Origin: Rhizobium sp. P32RR-XVIII
GTDB lineage: Bacteria; Pseudomonadota; Alphaproteobacteria; Rhizobiales; Rhizobiaceae
Length of the DNA stretch: 64,000 bases
Reading direction: 5' to 3'
Assembly (NCBI RefSeq): GCF_012641395.1
Contig: NZ_JABAIH010000002.1
Location: forward strand, 248,001 to 312,000
A program made the position numbers and the translations under genes. Below the pieces are notes generated by a model. The model saw only the letters and a program-made list of their open reading frames with translations. It had not been told where the DNA came from and did no database searches. Positions 16,675 through 26,014 of this stretch are shown piece by piece. Position 1 is the stretch's first letter, and every line of letters begins with the position of its first letter.

Positions 16675-17524
16675 GGCGCGGATCCAGGATGTCACGCAAC
16701 CCGTCGGCCATCAGGTTGAAGGCAAAGGAGGTAACGAAAATGGCAAAGCCCGGCACTGCAGCCACCCACCACTGATCGAAAATAACCTGCGTGCCCTCCG
16801 CCACCATCGAGCCCCATTCTGCCGTCGGCGGACGTACGCCGAAGCCGAGGAAGCCGAGGCCGGCCGCGGCAAGGATGATGCCCGAAAGATCAAGCGCAAG
16901 GCGGATGATGGCAGACGGCAGGACCAGCGGCAGGATATGCCCCCAGAGCAGCCTGACGCCGCCGATGCCCACCATTTCCGCTGCCGCGAGATAATCGCTG
17001 CGTCTGAGCGCCGCCGTCTCGACGCGGGCCTGGCGGGCATAGGCCGGCCAGCTCGTCAGTGTCAGCGCCAATGCTCCATTGATCAGCCCCGGTCCCATGA
17101 TGGCGACGAAGGCGAAGGCGAGCAACAGCCGCGGGAAGGACATGACGATATCGGTGATCCGCATCAGCACGCGTTCCGTGATGCCGCCGAAGAAGCCGGC
17201 AAGGATGCCGACGAGGATGCCGAGCGGCGTCATCAGGAGCACGACGACGAGCACGAGCAGAAGCGTCGGCCGAGCGCCAAAGATCAGCCGCGAGAGGATG
17301 TCGCGGCCGAAGCCGTCGGTGCCGAACCAATGCGCCGCGCTCGGCGGCATCAGCCGGTTCGCCGTCTCCTGCAGGTTCGGATCGTAGGGCGCTAGAACAG
17401 GCGCCAGCAGCGCGAGCGCGAGAATGAAAATGACGACCACGCTTCCCGTCGCCGCGGAGGGTGAGCGCAGCATGCGCCGGAGAAAGGACGGACCGCCGAG
17501 TGGCGCCTGGACGATCGCACTCAT
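16667..17524 (-). CDS. Dipeptide-type ABC transporter permease (DppC-like)
   Basis: A 285-residue permease. It has the DppC N-terminal single membrane span followed by LAPYDPN and HWFGTDGFGRDILSR, a hallmark of the group, then five further spans and the EAA-type loop AAEMVGIGGVRLLWGHILP. The open frame runs far upstream, but the ATG at 17524 overlaps the preceding permease stop (ATGA) and yields normal length. Confidence 0.92.
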   Translation of the reverse strand: MSAIVQAPLGGPSFLRRMLRSPSAATGSVVVIFILALALLAPVLAPYDPNLQETANRLMPPSAAHWFGTDGFGRDILSRLIFGARPTLLLVLVVVLLMTPLGILVGILAGFFGGITERVLMRITDIVMSFPRLLLAFAFVAIMGPGLINGALALTLTSWPAYARQARVETAALRRSDYLAAAEMVGIGGVRLLWGHILPLVLPSAIIRLALDLSGIILAAAGLGFLGFGVRPPTAEWGSMVAEGTQVIFDQWWVAAVPGFAIFVTSFAFNLMADGLRDILDPRHD

Positions 17525-18603
17525 CGCTTCTTCTCCGCTTCCAGCCGCGCCACGCCCAGATCCGTCAGCGCGTTCAGCAGCACGAAGGAGGCGCCGACGA
17601 CGAGCGTCGCGCCGAGAATTGCCGGCATGTCCCCGGCAAACATGGCTGTGGTGAGATAGCGGCCGATGCCCGGCCAGGCGAAAACGGTTTCGGTCAGCAC
17701 CGCGCCCTCCAGCAGACTGGCATAGGAAAGCGCAATCACTGTGAGCAGCGTGCCGGAAATGTTCGGAAGGATGTGGACGAAGACGATACGGCGGAGGCTG
17801 GCACCCTTGGCGCGCGCCGTCGTCACATATTCCTGCCCGAGTTCCGTCAGGATCGAGGCGCGCGTCAGCCGCGAGATGGCGGCAAGCGCGTAGAGGGCAA
17901 GCACGACCGCCGGCAGCGCCAGATGCGCCAGCGCATCGCGGAAGGCGCCGGCCTTGCCGGAGAGCCAGGTATCGATCAGCGCAAAACCGGTGACGGATTT
18001 GACCGTATATTGGAAAACGACATCCGCTCTGCCCGGCCCCGGAGCCCAGTGCAGCCGCGCATAGAACAGCAGCAGCATCAGAAGGCCGAGCCAGAAGATC
18101 GGTACCGAATAGCCGAAGAGCGAAACGAACCGGGCGAGGCTGTCCACCCACGTCCCCTGCCGTATGGCTGCGGCGATGCCGAGCGCAAGGCCGATCGCCG
18201 CGCCGAAAATGATCGCCGTCGTCGCAAGCTCGATCGTCGCCGGAAAGGTGCGGGCGATGTCCTTCGCTACCGGCTGTCCCGTCGAGATCGATTGACCGAA
18301 ATTGCCGGATAGTGCCGTCTCGACATAACGCAGGAACTGCACTGGCAGCGGCTGGTCGAGACCGAGTTCCACTCGCGCCTGCTCGTAGGTGGACTGGCTG
18401 GCATGGTCGCCGACCAACTGCAGCGCCGGATCGATCGGCGAAAGACGCGTCATCGCAAAGGTCACCAGCGCCAGCCCCAAGAGCGTCAGCGCGAAGGACC
18501 ACAGCCATGTGAGAAGTGGCCAGACCAAAGACAACTCCCGCCAACCTTTGCGCTGGCGGGAGTCGGTCCTGTCGGCATCAGGCGTTGTTGCCGCTTGCGG
18601 CAC
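17521..18603 (-). CDS. Dipeptide-type ABC transporter permease (DppB-like)
   Basis: A 360-residue permease of the DppB/OppB class with six predicted spans. The N-terminus is about 25 residues longer than typical (MPQAATTPDADR...), so an internal start is possible. The conserved LGLDQPLPVQFLRY segment follows the first span, and TTARAKGASLRRIVFVHILP is the EAA loop. Its start abuts the binding-protein stop (18604), showing tight operon packing. Confidence 0.9.
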   Translation of the reverse strand: MPQAATTPDADRTDSRQRKGWRELSLVWPLLTWLWSFALTLLGLALVTFAMTRLSPIDPALQLVGDHASQSTYEQARVELGLDQPLPVQFLRYVETALSGNFGQSISTGQPVAKDIARTFPATIELATTAIIFGAAIGLALGIAAAIRQGTWVDSLARFVSLFGYSVPIFWLGLLMLLLFYARLHWAPGPGRADVVFQYTVKSVTGFALIDTWLSGKAGAFRDALAHLALPAVVLALYALAAISRLTRASILTELGQEYVTTARAKGASLRRIVFVHILPNISGTLLTVIALSYASLLEGAVLTETVFAWPGIGRYLTTAMFAGDMPAILGATLVVGASFVLLNALTDLGVARLEAEKKR

Positions 18604-20190
18604 TTACTTTTCCACCTTGTCGTAATACACCTGGTCTGCGTTGAGACCCTGGGCATAGTTCTTCACCTTGTCGCTTAGCACGACCTGGTCATTGCCCTGA
18701 AGCGTAAAGACGTAGGGCGAGCTTGCCTGGATCTTCTTCTGCAGGTCCTGATAAGCGGCGACGCGCTTGGCCGGATCCTGCTCCTTGACGGCCGCAAGCG
18801 TCTCGTCGGTCAGTTCCGGGATCACCCAGCCTGCCTGCCTAGCGACGGTATTGGCCGAGTTATCCTTGTTGATCGCAAAGGCGCTAGCATTGGAATGCGG
18901 GTCGAAATAGTCCGGGATCCAGTAGCGCAGCGTCATCTCGTACTTGCCGGCGCGGCCGCGGGCATAGATGTCGCTTGCAACACCCGGCTGGATGTCGAGC
19001 GTGATGCCGGCCTGGGCAAAGGTCGACTGCAGCGACTGGGCGATCGACAGGAAGGGCTGGTCGTTGAAGACGATGAATTCGATCTTGAACGGCGTCTCGA
19101 TGCCGGCATCCGCCAGAATTTTCTTTGCTTTCTCGACATCCAGCTTGAAGGGCGTATTCGTCAGCGCGCCCGGGAAGCCGACCGGCAGGAAGGCCTGATG
19201 CACCGTGCTCTGGCCGCGCAGCAGGTTCTTGGCGATACCATCGTAATCGACGAGGTAGCGGGCCGCTTCCCAGAAGGCCGGGTTGCCGAGCGTCGTATTC
19301 GCCTTGCTGTTCAGCAGGATGTAATCGGTACGGGCAGACGGAACGGACAGCACCTTGATGCCGCTCTTGTCCTTCAGCGCCTCGATCTGGTCGGCGGAAA
19401 GGCCGCGGGCGATATCGGCATCGCCCTGTTCGACGAGCAGGCGCCGCGCGCCGACATCCGGCACGTTGCGGATAATGACGTTTTCGAGCTTGGGCTTGTC
19501 GTTGGAATTGGCGTTCGCCTGCAGTACAAGGGCCTCATGTGGCGTATAACTGGCAATCGCATAGGCGCCGCTGCCGGCTGAATTCGTCTTCAGCCATTCA
19601 TTGCCGAAATCGTTGTCCTTGGCGTTCGCGGCAACTGTCTGTTCGTCGACGATCGAGGCGATCGGCGCCGTCAGCAGCGACAGGGCGAAGCCGGAACCGA
19701 CATCGGCCGTCCAGGTCAGCTTGACGTGCTTGTCGTCGATCTTGGTAATGGCGGTATCGACATTATCGGCTTTCCAGCCGAGCTCGTTGAGGATGAAGGC
19801 CGGAGATTTGTTGAGCTTCACGGCCCGCGTCAGCGAGAAGATCACGTCGTCGGGACGCACCGGATTGCCGGAGGCGAACTTGGCGTCGGCGAGCGTGAAG
19901 GTCAGGCTCTTGCCGTCACTGCCGGCTTCCCAGGAGGCGGCAAGCGCCGGCTCGATCTTGGTGCCGTCCTCGCGGTTCGACTGCACGAGACGCTGGTAGA
20001 GATTGTTGAAGGACTGGACGGTCGTCAGCTCGAAGCCTTCGGCCGGGTCGAAGCTGACGGCATCGTCGATCGACTGGGCGACGACCAGAACATTCGCCGG
20101 CGTCTCGGCATTGGCGACCGTTGCGCCGAAAGCGAGCGCAACGCCGAAGACCGTGCCGAGCAGTCGCGAGCGAGTGGTGATGATGGACAT
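18604..20190 (-). CDS. Dipeptide/oligopeptide-type ABC transporter substrate-binding protein
   Basis: A 528-residue SBP_bac_5 family periplasmic protein. A Sec signal peptide (MSIITTRSRLLG, hydrophobic core, ANA cleavage region) precedes the conserved FDPAEGFELTT and FNNLYQRLV segments and the C-terminal YWIPDYFDPHSN region. The chosen ATG at 20190 follows ggggag; the open frame extends 29 codons further without a ribosome site. It precedes the permease and ATPase genes of this importer. The ligand is unknown. Confidence 0.92.
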   Translation of the reverse strand: MSIITTRSRLLGTVFGVALAFGATVANAETPANVLVVAQSIDDAVSFDPAEGFELTTVQSFNNLYQRLVQSNREDGTKIEPALAASWEAGSDGKSLTFTLADAKFASGNPVRPDDVIFSLTRAVKLNKSPAFILNELGWKADNVDTAITKIDDKHVKLTWTADVGSGFALSLLTAPIASIVDEQTVAANAKDNDFGNEWLKTNSAGSGAYAIASYTPHEALVLQANANSNDKPKLENVIIRNVPDVGARRLLVEQGDADIARGLSADQIEALKDKSGIKVLSVPSARTDYILLNSKANTTLGNPAFWEAARYLVDYDGIAKNLLRGQSTVHQAFLPVGFPGALTNTPFKLDVEKAKKILADAGIETPFKIEFIVFNDQPFLSIAQSLQSTFAQAGITLDIQPGVASDIYARGRAGKYEMTLRYWIPDYFDPHSNASAFAINKDNSANTVARQAGWVIPELTDETLAAVKEQDPAKRVAAYQDLQKKIQASSPYVFTLQGNDQVVLSDKVKNYAQGLNADQVYYDKVEK

Positions 20191-20218
20191 CGAGTAACTC
20201 CCCTTGGGTGATGAAAGA

Positions 20219-20749
20219 TCAGTTGGCGCCTTCCGCGAAGGCCTCAAGTTCCGAATCGAAATCGACCTGGACGACATTGTTGAAGACCGCCGTGGCGATC
20301 ATGATGCCGGCGAAGGCGACGAGATCGACGAGCACCTTGGCGTCGTAGCGTTTCTTGAGCGCGGCCCAGATCTCGCCCGGCACGTTATTGGAATCGGCGA
20401 CGATCGCCTCACCGAAACGTTTAAGCAGCGATTCGATCTCCGTCAGCTCCAGCGCATCCGGGTCGAAGCCGTTGGTGATCAGGGCGCGGCGGAAGAAGGT
20501 GACCGCAATCTTCGAGTTCAGCGTCTTCGAGATCGCATGCGAGAAGACCCAGATTTCCCGGTCGCTGATGGCGGGATTAAGCTCCGCCCTGAGCGTGAAC
20601 CATTCGGCATAGATGCGATGCGCTTCCGGCGAATGCAGCAGCGTCCGCTTCATATTGGTCATGCGCCCGCGACGCCGCATCTCCTCGTCATGTGCTTTTC
20701 CAATTTCATCGGGGGCGGTCGCGTAATCGATCTGAGGGATATGGCTCAT
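20219..20749 (-). CDS. Carboxymuconolactone decarboxylase (CMD/AhpD)-like protein
   Basis: A 176-residue mostly helical protein resembling the CMD family. The core FTLRAELNPAISDREIWVFSHAISKTLNSKIAVTFF, in pieces, follows the CMD helix pattern, but the CxxC redox pair of AhpD-type members is absent (the site reads SKTL). A peroxidase-type activity is therefore unlikely. It heads the peptide-type importer operon, 28 bases before the binding-protein gene, so a role in modifying the transported ligand is possible. Family assignment by eye. Confidence 0.65.
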   Translation of the reverse strand: MSHIPQIDYATAPDEIGKAHDEEMRRRGRMTNMKRTLLHSPEAHRIYAEWFTLRAELNPAISDREIWVFSHAISKTLNSKIAVTFFRRALITNGFDPDALELTEIESLLKRFGEAIVADSNNVPGEIWAALKKRYDAKVLVDLVAFAGIMIATAVFNNVVQVDFDSELEAFAEGAN

Positions 20750-21603
20750 GACATCTGCTCTTCAAGAAGCTGCCAAGCTAGAAGCGAGCCTTTGATTTGT
20801 GCAGACTCTGTTGACCTAGCTTTCTGCGCTTCTGACGAAAAATATTCCATCACTCAGGAGTTCGGTGGGATTTCATTGACATGAGGTAGCGACGCCCCTC
20901 CGGCAACTTTGATACTGGCATTGCCCTGGCCATCATAGCCCAGACGGCAAATCGATAGCAGCGTTCTCGGAATTCTGGAGGAGTGGCCAGCGCTCCTCAA
21001 GCGGATCGCCGGGCGCTGTGTGAGACGAAACGCTATTCCGTGCACCAATATTTATGGCGGATACTTTGTTCGCCAACCAGAGAATCAGGTTGGCTTGCAT
21101 CGCGGCATCAGCGCGGGCGTATTCTCGCATGCCGTGAGCCGAATCTATCTCCGCACGTGGACTCAGCCGAAGAGAATCGATCATCGCCCGCGAATCCGGC
21201 GGGCGCTGGCATCTGTTATGCTGGACTGCCTGGCACTGCCGCCGTTCATGAAAGTAGCCGAATCCGGCGGGAAATTGGTATCAATGCGGCACAAAACCGC
21301 CTTCATCATACTTATGTCGCCACGCTAAGCCCCTGCAAAATCGACGGTTATTAATAAAGCATAAAGAATTGCGACCGGTGCCTGCTAACTTTGTGGCCTT
21401 TCAGCAACAGGGGTCTGTGAAGGCTGATGCAAACAGCACAAACGAGCAAGTTGGTGATTGCGTGACGGGCGGGGTCTTGTATTTTCAACCTCGGAAGCGA
21501 GGGCGGTTGATCGTCCGACTTCTTGAAACATGGGGATGGGGCAGGGAACGCTGCTCAGGCGAAAAATCCCAGACCCGATCGAAACTTTGAATTGGAGGTC
21601 ATA
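20750..21603. other. 854-base region without a recognisable gene
   Basis: Between the divergent CMD-like gene and ropA. It contains several overlapping frames of 60-120 codons on both strands, none with a convincing ribosome site, motif or rhizobial codon pattern. The left part (about 20940-21330) may be degraded coding sequence. The right part (21340-21603) is the long ropA leader: AT-rich around 21340-21370, ending in ttggagg before the ATG. I could not place a promoter with confidence. Confidence 0.5.
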
Positions 21604-22692
21604 ATGAACATCAAGAGCCTTCTTCTCGGCTCCGCTGCTGCTCTCGCAGTAGTTTCCGGTGCTCAGGCCGCTGACGCTATCGTCGCTGCTGAGCCGGAAC
21701 CGGTTGAATACGTTCGCGTCTGCGACGCTTACGGCACCGGCTACTTCTACATCCCGGGCACGGAAACCTGCCTGAAGATCCAGGGCTACATCCGCTTCCA
21801 GGTTGACTGGTCTGCTGGTGATCTCGCTGACAACCTTGGTGGTGAAGACTGGTCTGCTCGTACCCGCGGTCAGGTCGCTTTCACGGCTAAGAGCGACACC
21901 GAATACGGTCCGCTGACTGGCGTTATCGTTTACCAGGCGAACTTCCGCCCGAACGGCCCGGCCAACAGCCAGGATATTGAAAACGAGACGATCATCGATG
22001 AAGCCTACATGGACATCGCCGGCTTCCGCGTTGGTAAGTTCGTCAACTGGTGGGATAACGACTTCTCCGGTGAAACGGAAGTTATCAACAACAACACCAA
22101 CTTCAACGCGATCCGTTATCAGTACGACTCCGGCGACTTCTACGCTGGTATCGCTGTTGAAGAGCTGACGACCGAGGGCTTCGAGACGCGTATCGTCGAC
22201 GGTGTGCCTGTTCTGGCTCCGATTGACGGCGGTAACAACATCGGTATCGACGGTGCTATCGGTGGCAAGTTCGGTGCGATCAGCGCAGAACTCCTGGTTG
22301 GCTACGACGTCGATCGCGAAGCAGTTGCTGTTCGCACGGTCTTCTACGCTGACATCGGTCCTGGCACCCTCGGCCTTGCAGGCGTTTATGCCGACAAGCC
22401 GAGCGACTACTACGACAACGGCGAGTGGGCAATCGCTGCTCAGTACGCCGTCAAGGCAACTGACAAGTTCACCATCACCCCGGCTGTCCAGTACACCGAC
22501 AACATCGACACCGATACCGATGGCGACTTCGACAGCGGTAGCCAGTGGCGCGCTGGTGTGACGCTCGACTACGAGATCGTCGAAAACCTGTCGACGAAGG
22601 TCACCGTCAACTACATCAGCAACGACCATGACAATGGCGTTGAAGACGATGATGGCGTTACCGGCTTCTTCCGCCTGCAGCGTTCGTTCTAA
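21604..22692 (+). CDS. ropA: Outer-membrane porin (RopA-like)
   Basis: A 362-residue general porin of the alphaproteobacterial Porin_2 family, a trimeric outer-membrane beta-barrel. The signal peptide is MNIKSLLLGSAAALAV... with cleavage after AQA. The mature protein has the family cysteine pair (VCDAYG ... TCLKIQGYIR) near residues 40-58, repeated amphipathic strands, and a C-terminal Phe (FRLQRSF) for BAM recognition. Codon choice is biased towards GCT, GTT and GGT, unlike neighbours, as expected for a very highly expressed gene. The ATG at 21604 follows ttggagg, and a strong terminator follows the stop. Confidence 0.92.
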   Translation: MNIKSLLLGSAAALAVVSGAQAADAIVAAEPEPVEYVRVCDAYGTGYFYIPGTETCLKIQGYIRFQVDWSAGDLADNLGGEDWSARTRGQVAFTAKSDTEYGPLTGVIVYQANFRPNGPANSQDIENETIIDEAYMDIAGFRVGKFVNWWDNDFSGETEVINNNTNFNAIRYQYDSGDFYAGIAVEELTTEGFETRIVDGVPVLAPIDGGNNIGIDGAIGGKFGAISAELLVGYDVDREAVAVRTVFYADIGPGTLGLAGVYADKPSDYYDNGEWAIAAQYAVKATDKFTITPAVQYTDNIDTDTDGDFDSGSQWRAGVTLDYEIVENLSTKVTVNYISNDHDNGVEDDDGVTGFFRLQRSF

Positions 22693-22717
22693 TCTGATCT
22701 GACTTCGGTCAAATCGG

Positions 22718-22748
22718 AAAGCCCGGCTTTCGAGCCGGGCTTTTTTTG
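22718..22748 (+). terminator. Rho-independent terminator of ropA
   Basis: aaagcccggct - ttcg - agccgggcttt, an 11-bp stem with a TTCG tetraloop, runs into seven T. It is 26 bases after the ropA stop. With A residues on the other side it could also end transcripts of the convergent hydrolase gene. Confidence 0.93.
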
Positions 22749-22783
22749 TCTGTGCAGTTCTCAGCCTGGCAGGCTTTCCCCAG

Positions 22784-23668
22784 TCAAAGGAGAAAGCTGC
22801 TGATTTCTGTTGCCACGTTATCAAGATGCAGCAGCGGCGCATGCCCCTGGTTTCTCGCCGTGATCAGCCGTGCTGCCAGATGCCGCCGGACCATCTCTTC
22901 GGCCGTTGCTTGCGATAGCAATTTCGAGTTCTCGCCGCGGATGACCAAGAGCGGTGCATGCGACATTGCATCAAATTGCTTCCAAAGGTCCGGCAGCGGC
23001 TTGCTAAGGTCCGTAGCCACCATTGCCTCGGCAATCGCCGGATCGAAGTCCGCAGCCAGTCGGCCAGCCACTTCGCGATAGATGGCATGGGCCATGCCGC
23101 GCCAATCTTCGGCGGCAAGAGTTGGAAACTCCGCCTCGTGCAGATCGCGAAGCAGTCCGGCGGCGTCGTCCCAGTCGCGCGGTGTCCGCGAAGTTGCAAG
23201 ATAGCTTTGAATATGCCGAAGCCCTTCCGGCTCGAGTACGGGACCGACATCGTTGAGGACAACGGCTGCCAGGAGCTCCGGCTTCATCTCGGCAATCAGA
23301 TGAAGAATGAGGCCGCCGCGCGAAGTGCCGATGAAGGCGGCGCCGGTAATCCTGAACGCGGAGCAGGCGGCAAGCACGTCGTCTGCCTCGACCGCAAGAG
23401 TGTAGTTCTGCTTGTTGTCGTCCCAGTCAGATCGACCGCGGCCTCGAGAATCGAGTGTAATGACGCGCCTCGGATGCAAAGGGTGCTGCGACAGGATGAG
23501 CGCAAGGTCGTGGAAGTCGCGTGAATTGCGCGTGAGACCCGACAGGCAGATGACCGGAGGAGAGTTCTCCGCAGCGCCGGTTCCGCGGTAGTCTCGCGCG
23601 TAAAGCCTCAGCCCATCGGACGAGCGATAGAATCTCTCTCGAAATCCGCTGTTGTCGTCTGGATGCAT
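22784..23668 (-). CDS. Alpha/beta hydrolase
   Basis: A 294-residue alpha/beta-hydrolase fold protein. The nucleophile elbow is GTSRGG (Ser near residue 115), the strand DSRGRGRSDW precedes it, and the catalytic His is in NQGHAPLLH near the C-terminus; an Asp before it completes the triad. A lid of helices lies between ~140 and 225. Members of this group are esterases or lactonases of unknown substrate. It is transcribed convergently to ropA and in the same direction as the lytic transglycosylase gene upstream, 60 bases away. Confidence 0.88.
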   Translation of the reverse strand: MHPDDNSGFRERFYRSSDGLRLYARDYRGTGAAENSPPVICLSGLTRNSRDFHDLALILSQHPLHPRRVITLDSRGRGRSDWDDNKQNYTLAVEADDVLAACSAFRITGAAFIGTSRGGLILHLIAEMKPELLAAVVLNDVGPVLEPEGLRHIQSYLATSRTPRDWDDAAGLLRDLHEAEFPTLAAEDWRGMAHAIYREVAGRLAADFDPAIAEAMVATDLSKPLPDLWKQFDAMSHAPLLVIRGENSKLLSQATAEEMVRRHLAARLITARNQGHAPLLHLDNVATEISSFLL

Positions 23669-23727
23669 CGCGACCTCCCGGCAGTTGCGCCGGGAAATCT
23701 ACTGAGTGTCGCAGCCATTGCAACCGG

Positions 23728-25800
23728 CTACGACGACCGCCCGCCGATCAGGTCGCGTTCAATGTCCGGGGTTTGTCCCAGCCGCGCCTTATAGACTTCA
23801 TAGTTCTCCATCACGCGCTGAACGTAATTGCGCGTTTCGGGGAAGGGGATGCGCTCGATCCAGTCGATGATCTCGTCGATGGACTTGCCGCGCGGGTCGC
23901 CATAGCGGCCGATCCATTCCGGCACGCGCTTCGGCCCGGCGTTGTAGGCGATGAAGGTCAGGATATAGGAACCACCGAAGGCGTCGATCTGCTCGCCGAG
24001 ATAGTGCGCGCCGAGCGTGGCGTTGTAGCCGGCATCCGCCGTCAGCTTGTCCTTCGAATAGGCGATGTTGTGGCGCTTGGCCACGGCTTTGGCAGTTCCG
24101 GGCAGCAACTGCAGGAGGCCGCGGGCGTCGGCGGCCGAAACAGCGGCGGGATTGAAGGCGCTCTCCTGGCGGGCGATCGCATAGGCAAGCGCCTTGCCGG
24201 AGCCGGAGATATTCGCGTTCGGAGGGATGACGCCGACCGGAAAGGCGAGGGCGGCGACATCGATGCCCCGCGAGTAGGCGATCTTGCCGACTTGCAGCGA
24301 AAGGTGATGGTCGCCGGAACGTTCCGCCTGTGCCGAGAGGATTGCCAGTTCTCCGGGGCTTTGAAGCTGGTCAGCCAGCGCCAGGTAAAGGCTTGCGGCG
24401 CGCCAGCCATGCCCTGCGGCTTCCAGACGCGAAATCGCCTGCACGGCTTCGCGGGACTGGAAGCGTTGCCGGTCCTCTTCGCTCGGCGACGGATAGGAGA
24501 CGTTGAGCGTCTTGCGCCCCAGCTGTTCGGCCGCCAACTGGCCGTAAAAGGTGCTCGGGAAGCTTGCTGCCTTTGCATAGAACTCACTGGACTTGCCCTG
24601 GCCGCCAGCTTGCGCGGCACGGCCTAACCAGTACCAAGCCCTCGAGGCGGAGATCGGACCGCTCGAGACCTGAAGAATCTTGTGAAAATGTGTCTCGGCG
24701 GTAGCGGGATCCTGCAGTCCCCGCAGGGCGTACCAGCCGGCGTGGAATTCGGCTTCAACGACGTCCGCCGGTCGTGTGGCGACGTGATTGGCCACAACGC
24801 GGTAGGCGGCCTTGAACTGGCCCTGGTCGACAAGGCCGCGGCTGACGATGCGTTGCTCGTTCCACCATTCGCCGGAATTCACGAGTTCGTCGCGCTTGGA
24901 AGGCATTTCCGCCAGAAGCTTGGCCGCCTCGGCATATTTATCCTGTTTGCGCAGATATTCGATTCGCGCGAACAGATAACCCGGATCATTGGACCATTTT
25001 CCATCGACGGCGTTGAGAAGCGCACCAGCATTCGAAGCGCTGGCGGCGACGGCCGACCAGGCCTTGTAGAGCGATTGCGCCTGTCCCGCGTCGCCGAAGC
25101 GCTTTGCCTGTGCCGTCCGGCCGCGATACATGAGGTAGTCCATGCGGGCTTTGTGGTCGGCTGTGCCAAGCAGCCCGGAGAACTCCGCCAGGATCTTGTC
25201 TTCGGTCGCCTTGTCCAGCGCTTCGCTGCGCCAGACTTTGCGAATATATCCTGCCGCTTGCGTCTGTCTCCCGGCCGAGACCAGTGCTCGCGAGAGAATA
25301 ATCGCGCCGGCGGTCGTTTCCGGTGCAGTGTTACCGAAAGCGGCGAGAACCGCCGCCGGGTCAGGATTTTCATCGTAGAGCGCGCGCTCGGAATAGGCGC
25401 GCAGCCTGGAGAGCCCCGGCCAGCCCTTGAGTTCCTGTGCCGCCCCGGCGATCGCGTACGACGGAACGCCCTTCGCGCCGGACGTGGCGATTGCCCAGGT
25501 CAGGATATGCCGGTCAAGCGTGCCGTTGCCCATCGCGTTGCGGATCGCGATTGCCTGCTGAGGGTTCTTGTTGGATAGAGCGTCCAATCCGGCCTTCAGG
25601 TTGCCGCTGACCGGCGCAACGGTCGTGCTGCGCGGAATGGCGCCGGTCATGATCGATTCCGGCGCAGAGGTTTGCGGCACGAAGCCGATCGGCTTAACGT
25701 CGGGTACTGGTACACCCGCGTCTGGAAGCGGCGATGCGATGCTGCTCCACGCAGCGGCCGTAACGCCGAGGGCGGAGAGAATCAGGACAGCTCTTTTCAT
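23728..25800 (-). CDS. Soluble lytic murein transglycosylase (Slt-type)
   Basis: A 690-residue periplasmic enzyme that cleaves peptidoglycan glycan strands to 1,6-anhydromuropeptides. An N-terminal signal (MKRAVLILSALGVTAAAW) is followed by a long superhelical alpha-repeat region (~60-500) and a C-terminal SLT domain with catalytic Glu in ARQESAFNP, then ARGLLQLLPGTA and YNAGPKRVPEW. The start at 25800 matches the signal peptide; an upstream in-frame start would add 13 residues ahead of it. It is divergent from dapA. Confidence 0.93.
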   Translation of the reverse strand: MKRAVLILSALGVTAAAWSSIASPLPDAGVPVPDVKPIGFVPQTSAPESIMTGAIPRSTTVAPVSGNLKAGLDALSNKNPQQAIAIRNAMGNGTLDRHILTWAIATSGAKGVPSYAIAGAAQELKGWPGLSRLRAYSERALYDENPDPAAVLAAFGNTAPETTAGAIILSRALVSAGRQTQAAGYIRKVWRSEALDKATEDKILAEFSGLLGTADHKARMDYLMYRGRTAQAKRFGDAGQAQSLYKAWSAVAASASNAGALLNAVDGKWSNDPGYLFARIEYLRKQDKYAEAAKLLAEMPSKRDELVNSGEWWNEQRIVSRGLVDQGQFKAAYRVVANHVATRPADVVEAEFHAGWYALRGLQDPATAETHFHKILQVSSGPISASRAWYWLGRAAQAGGQGKSSEFYAKAASFPSTFYGQLAAEQLGRKTLNVSYPSPSEEDRQRFQSREAVQAISRLEAAGHGWRAASLYLALADQLQSPGELAILSAQAERSGDHHLSLQVGKIAYSRGIDVAALAFPVGVIPPNANISGSGKALAYAIARQESAFNPAAVSAADARGLLQLLPGTAKAVAKRHNIAYSKDKLTADAGYNATLGAHYLGEQIDAFGGSYILTFIAYNAGPKRVPEWIGRYGDPRGKSIDEIIDWIERIPFPETRNYVQRVMENYEVYKARLGQTPDIERDLIGGRSS

Positions 25801-26014
25801 CCGGAGACTCGCAAGAAAAATATGCCCTAACTCTCGCAAGAGGCTGCTTAAGGAAACCTTACCGAAGCCGGTAAAATTCGTTCACATTTGGTATCGGAAT
25901 TTGCCCTAAATGGATCCCTGCGCGCTTGTCGCGGCGGTTTCGCCGCTTTATGGTGCGCAACCCATATTCGAGGAATGCGGCCGAGGCGTCAATACCGGCC
26001 GTGAGGAGCTGTGC

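Noticed and set aside
20933-21354. Short frames of 80-120 codons upstream of ropA as genes
   Set aside because: Several overlap on both strands, none has a ribosome site or protein-like pattern, and I could not link them to a transposase or other family.
21385-22842. A 485-codon antisense frame over ropA
   Set aside because: It crosses the terminator and the porin gene and has low-complexity translation; the + strand porin has signal peptide, family motifs and terminator.
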